From: JAIVJN01 sp036732565
GTDB taxonomy: Bacteria; Acidobacteriota; Vicinamibacteria; Vicinamibacterales; UBA2999
Direction: 5' to 3'
Length of the DNA: 16,166 nucleotides
Assembly: GCA_036732565.1 (NCBI GenBank)
Contig: DAINCF010000113.1
Location: 1-16,166, forward strand
Shown here one piece after another: positions 14,089 to 16,166 of this stretch. Position 1 is the stretch's first letter, and each line of letters opens with the position of its first letter. The notes under the pieces were generated by a model that did no database searches, was not told the DNA's origin, and was given only the letters and a program-made list of their open reading frames with translations. The position numbers and the translations under genes were made by a program.

Positions 14089-14104
14089 CGGATTGTACAA
14101 TCCG
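14089..14104. promoter_or_regulatory. 16-bp perfect palindrome between the MBL and ferrochelatase genes
   Basis: CGGATTGTACAATCCG is a perfect palindrome in the 39-bp gap between two divergent starts (14072 and 14112). By symmetry it places a TACAAT -10-like hexamer on both strands (14096-14101 plus, 14097-14092 minus). A plus transcript would begin about 4 bases before the GTG of ferrochelatase. A minus transcript would have a leader of roughly 13 bases carrying GGAGGG. No good -35 is seen for either. It may be a shared operator, a symmetric bidirectional promoter, or both. Confidence 0.6.
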
Positions 14105-14111
14105 AAGCAGC

Positions 14112-15116
14112 GTGCGCTTCGATGCCGTCCTCGTCATCTCCTTCGGTGGTCCCCAGGGTCTCGACGACATCCGCCCGTTTTTACAGAACGTGCTTCGGGG
14201 GCGTCCGGTCGCGCCGGGCCGTATCGACGAGGTCGCGCGACACTACGAGGCGTTTGGCGGCATCTCACCGATTACCGAGTTGACCCGTCGCCAGGCCAGG
14301 GGGCTCGAACGCGTGCTGGCGTCGCGCGGCGCGCCTTTGCCGGTGTACGTCGGTATGCGCAACTGGCATCCGTTCATCGCCGACACGCTCGCCGAGATGT
14401 CGCGGGCGGGCCTGCGGCGCATCATCGGCTTCATCGCCGCGCCGCATGCCGGGTACTCGAGCTGCGAGCAGTACCGACGCAATGTCGACGATGCGCGCGT
14501 GGCGCTGCGCGAGCGCGGTCTGACCGATGTGATGGTGACGTACGTGGCGAGCTGGTACGATCACCCGCTGTTCGTCGACGCCAACGCGCGCCAGATTGAC
14601 CGCGCGCTGAGTGAGCTCCCAGGGCATCTGCGCGAGCGGGCGCGGCTGATTTTCACGGCGCACAGCGTGCCCGAGTCGGCGGCGGTCCGGTCGCAGTATC
14701 GCGAGCAGTTGAGCGTCTCGGCACGTCTGGTCGCCGAGCGGCTGAACCGATCGGATTGGGCACTCGTCTATCAGAGTCGAAGCGGTCGACCGGAGGATCG
14801 GTGGCTCGAGCCGGACATCTCCGACTACTTGCGTCAGACGCGCGCGGAAGGCATCGACGCCGTGGTCGTGTCGCCGATCGGATTCGTGTCCGATCACGTC
14901 GAGGTGCTGTACGACCTGGATCACGAGGCGGCCGACGTGGCGGCGTCCCTGGGACTGGCGATGACACGAGCGTCGGCCGTCAATGACTCCCCGGTGTTCC
15001 TGGACATGATGGCGGACGTCGTCGAGCGCGTCATTCGGCGTTATGCGAGCGGCCGGCCGCTGCCGCTCGTAGCCGTCCAACCGCAACCGCTTGCACCCGG
15101 TTCCGGTCGCGGCTAG
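14112..15116 (+). CDS. hemH: Ferrochelatase
   Basis: A 334-residue cytoplasmic ferrochelatase that inserts Fe2+ into a porphyrin at the end of heme synthesis. Motifs in order are VLVISFGGPQG (6-16), YVGMRNWHP (79-87), FTAHSVPESA with the catalytic His184 (181-190), YQSRSGRPEDRWLEPD (220-235), and SPIGFVSDHVEVLYDLD with Glu264 (254-270). Both catalytic residues are present, at almost the same positions as in Bacillus HemH. The RNWHP and SDHVEVLYD motifs resemble coproporphyrin-type enzymes (CpfC), so the true substrate may be coproporphyrin III. The GTG at 14112 is the likely start, because the fold begins there; the frame is open far upstream only as antisense of the MBL gene. No clear Shine-Dalgarno is present, so it may be leaderless. 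The tail (about 315-334) is variable and proline-rich. Confidence 0.94.
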   Translation: MRFDAVLVISFGGPQGLDDIRPFLQNVLRGRPVAPGRIDEVARHYEAFGGISPITELTRRQARGLERVLASRGAPLPVYVGMRNWHPFIADTLAEMSRAGLRRIIGFIAAPHAGYSSCEQYRRNVDDARVALRERGLTDVMVTYVASWYDHPLFVDANARQIDRALSELPGHLRERARLIFTAHSVPESAAVRSQYREQLSVSARLVAERLNRSDWALVYQSRSGRPEDRWLEPDISDYLRQTRAEGIDAVVVSPIGFVSDHVEVLYDLDHEAADVAASLGLAMTRASAVNDSPVFLDMMADVVERVIRRYASGRPLPLVAVQPQPLAPGSGRG

Positions 15117-15133
15117 GCTGCTGACCAACGTAC

Positions 15134-15189
15134 GTAGGGGCCGTCCTTTAGGGCGGCCCGGATCGGCCGGCCTGAAGGCCGGCCGCTAC
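15134..15189. repeat. REPIN-like doublet of two GC-rich palindromes
   Basis: Two adjacent hairpins in inverted orientation are bounded by GTAG (15134-15137) and CTAC (15186-15189). The first stem is GGGCCGTCC / GGGCGGCCC (15138-15146, 15151-15159; one G-U pair) with a TTTA loop. The second is CGGCCGGCC / GGCCGGCCG (15164-15172, 15177-15185) with a TGAA loop. A GTAG head on each outer side of a paired palindrome is the arrangement of REPINs, which are mobilised by RAYT transposases. No such transposase gene is in the window. It lies 17 bp after hemH and could terminate its transcript. Confidence 0.72.
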
Positions 15190-15221
15190 GAAGGCAACCG
15201 TGCCGCTACGAAGACAACCAT
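15182..15221 (+). repeat. Tandem 20-bp repeat at the kinase start
   Basis: GCCGCTACGAAGGCAACCGT (15182-15201) is followed directly by GCCGCTACGAAGACAACCAT (15202-15221), differing at two positions. The first copy includes the right end of the REPIN-like element (GCCGCTAC). The second copy contains the GAAG that could serve as a weak ribosome-binding site and contributes the AT of the kinase start codon. Confidence 0.8.
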
Positions 15222-16166
15222 GATCGGTCAGACGATCTCGCACTATCGCATCACCGGGCAATTGGGCAGTGGCGGCATGGGCACGGTGTACGAGGCCGAA
15301 GATACGCGCCTCGGCCGGCGTGTCGCCATCAAGCGCCTGACCGACGATGCCCGTCGAAGCCCCGAATCGATGGAGCGCTTCAGACGGGAGGCGCGGATTG
15401 TCTCGTCCCTGAGTCATCCCCACATCGCGGTCCTGCACGACCTCGGCGAGCAGGACGGCGAGCAGTACATGGTCATGGAGCTGCTCGAGGGCGAGCCCCT
15501 CAAGACGCGCATGGCGCGCGGGCCGCTGCCGACGGACGACGTGCTCGACCTCGGCATTCAGATCGCCGATGCGCTGGACGCCGCGCACGCGCAAGACATC
15601 GTCCATCGAGACATCAAGCCGGCCAATTTGTTCATCACCAGGCGTGGCCAGGCGAAGGTGCTCGACTTCGGGGTGGCCAAGTTCGGTGAGCGTCGCAAGT
15701 CCCCGTCCGAGCTCGCGGCGACGCAGTCAGGCGACGAGGGGCTGACGACCGTCGGCACGACGCTCGGGACGGTGTCGTACATGTCGCCCGAGCAGGCACG
15801 CGGACAGGAGATCGACGCGCGCAGCGACATCTTTTCGTTCGGCGTCGTACTCTACGAGATGGCCACCGGTCGTCCCCCATTTCAAGGCGCCACGCCGGCG
15901 GTCATCTTCGAAGGCATCCTGACGAAGGCGCCGCCTCCGCCATCGGAGCTCAACGCCAACGTCCCGCACGAGTTGGACCGCATCATCACGAAGGCGTTGG
16001 AGAAGAACCGCGACACGCGCTATCAGTCGGCCGCGGATCTCCGCGCCGATCTCAAGCGATTGAAGCGCGACACCGACACCATGCGCGCCATCATCACCTC
16101 GTCGGCGGTCGGTGATGTGCGCGTGCCCGAGCCGGCGTCGCGCGCGCCCGCCGCGACGCCGAGTCC
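15220..16166 (+). CDS. PknB-like serine/threonine protein kinase (3' partial)
   Basis: The reading frame runs from ATG 15220 off the right edge (315 codons visible). It encodes a complete Hanks-type kinase domain. The glycine loop is LGSGGMGTVYEAED (15-28), the ATP lysine is in VAIK (K38), the helix-C glutamate is probably E57 (FRREA), the catalytic loop is HRDIKPAN (129-136, D131), and DFG is at 149-151. GTVSYMSPEQARG (183-195) is the activation segment end and DARSDIFSFGVVLYEM (199-214) follows. The lobe ends near 283, then a Pro/Ala-rich linker starts (303 on). The opening MIGQTISHYRITGQLG is the usual start of these kinases in Acidobacteriota, which supports this ATG. In such proteins a transmembrane helix and TPR or TolB/WD40-like sensor repeats typically follow, but they are outside the window. 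It begins within a tandem repeat derived from the REPIN-like element. Confidence 0.95.
   Translation, partial: MIGQTISHYRITGQLGSGGMGTVYEAEDTRLGRRVAIKRLTDDARRSPESMERFRREARIVSSLSHPHIAVLHDLGEQDGEQYMVMELLEGEPLKTRMARGPLPTDDVLDLGIQIADALDAAHAQDIVHRDIKPANLFITRRGQAKVLDFGVAKFGERRKSPSELAATQSGDEGLTTVGTTLGTVSYMSPEQARGQEIDARSDIFSFGVVLYEMATGRPPFQGATPAVIFEGILTKAPPPPSELNANVPHELDRIITKALEKNRDTRYQSAADLRADLKRLKRDTDTMRAIITSSAVGDVRVPEPASRAPAATPS

Noticed and set aside
13275..14111. 279-codon upstream extension of the ferrochelatase frame
   Set aside because: It is antisense to the MBL-fold gene, has no recognisable domain, and ferrochelatase homology begins at the GTG at 14112.
1..16166. CRISPR array, tRNA/rRNA, insertion sequence, toxin-antitoxin or phage genes
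   Set aside because: I looked for regular spaced repeats, cloverleaf-like stretches, transposase motifs and compact toxin pairs on both strands and saw none I could support.

Overview
The window is GC-rich (roughly 65%), densely packed, bacterial chromosomal DNA. Several features point to an Acidobacteriota of the Vicinamibacteria type. These are a PknB-like kinase beginning MIGQTISHYR, a CBM9/DUF5916 outer-membrane protein, an ECF sigma factor overlapping an NrsF-like membrane anti-sigma factor, an ArsR-SRPBCC pair, and short palindromic elements headed by GTAG. That lineage is inference from family content; no rRNA or other phylogenetic marker is present.

Layout. 1-1239 (+): the aminotransferase half of a MocR/GntR-type regulator, cut by the left edge. 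3438-1396 (-): a four-gene operon of a small membrane protein, a MarR regulator, a YciI-like protein and a RibD/DHFR-like reductase, with a palindromic operator over its promoter. 3439-3851: a gene-poor 413-bp region. 3852-5130 (+): a DUF1579 protein and a secreted two-cupin protein. 5215-6543: divergent DUF998 membrane protein (-) and TetR regulator (+), sharing overlapping perfect palindromes. 6534-7322 (-): an exported NIPSNAP protein. 7416-9695 (+): a CBM9/DUF5916 outer-membrane protein. 9749-10991 (+): an ECF sigma factor and its NrsF-like partner. 11092-12424 (+): an ArsR regulator and an SRPBCC protein with unusually overlapping ends. 12438-14072 (-): an exported MBL-fold hydrolase, divergent from ferrochelatase (14112-15116, +), with a 16-bp perfect palindrome between them. 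15220 to the right edge (+): a Ser/Thr kinase whose leader derives from a REPIN-like element.

How it works together. There is no single pathway. The region looks like a series of small, separately controlled stress or detoxification modules. Each pairs a regulator (MarR, TetR, ArsR, ECF/anti-sigma, MocR) with one to three small enzymes or membrane proteins. Three regulator or operon starts have AT-rich perfect or near-perfect palindromes placed on a promoter, and several starts lack a Shine-Dalgarno sequence and may be leaderless.

I found no tRNA, rRNA, CRISPR array, insertion sequence or recognisable defence system. The most distinctive non-coding signals are the GTAG-headed REP singlet (10988-11012), the REPIN-like doublet with a duplicated edge (15134-15221), and the three palindromic control regions.
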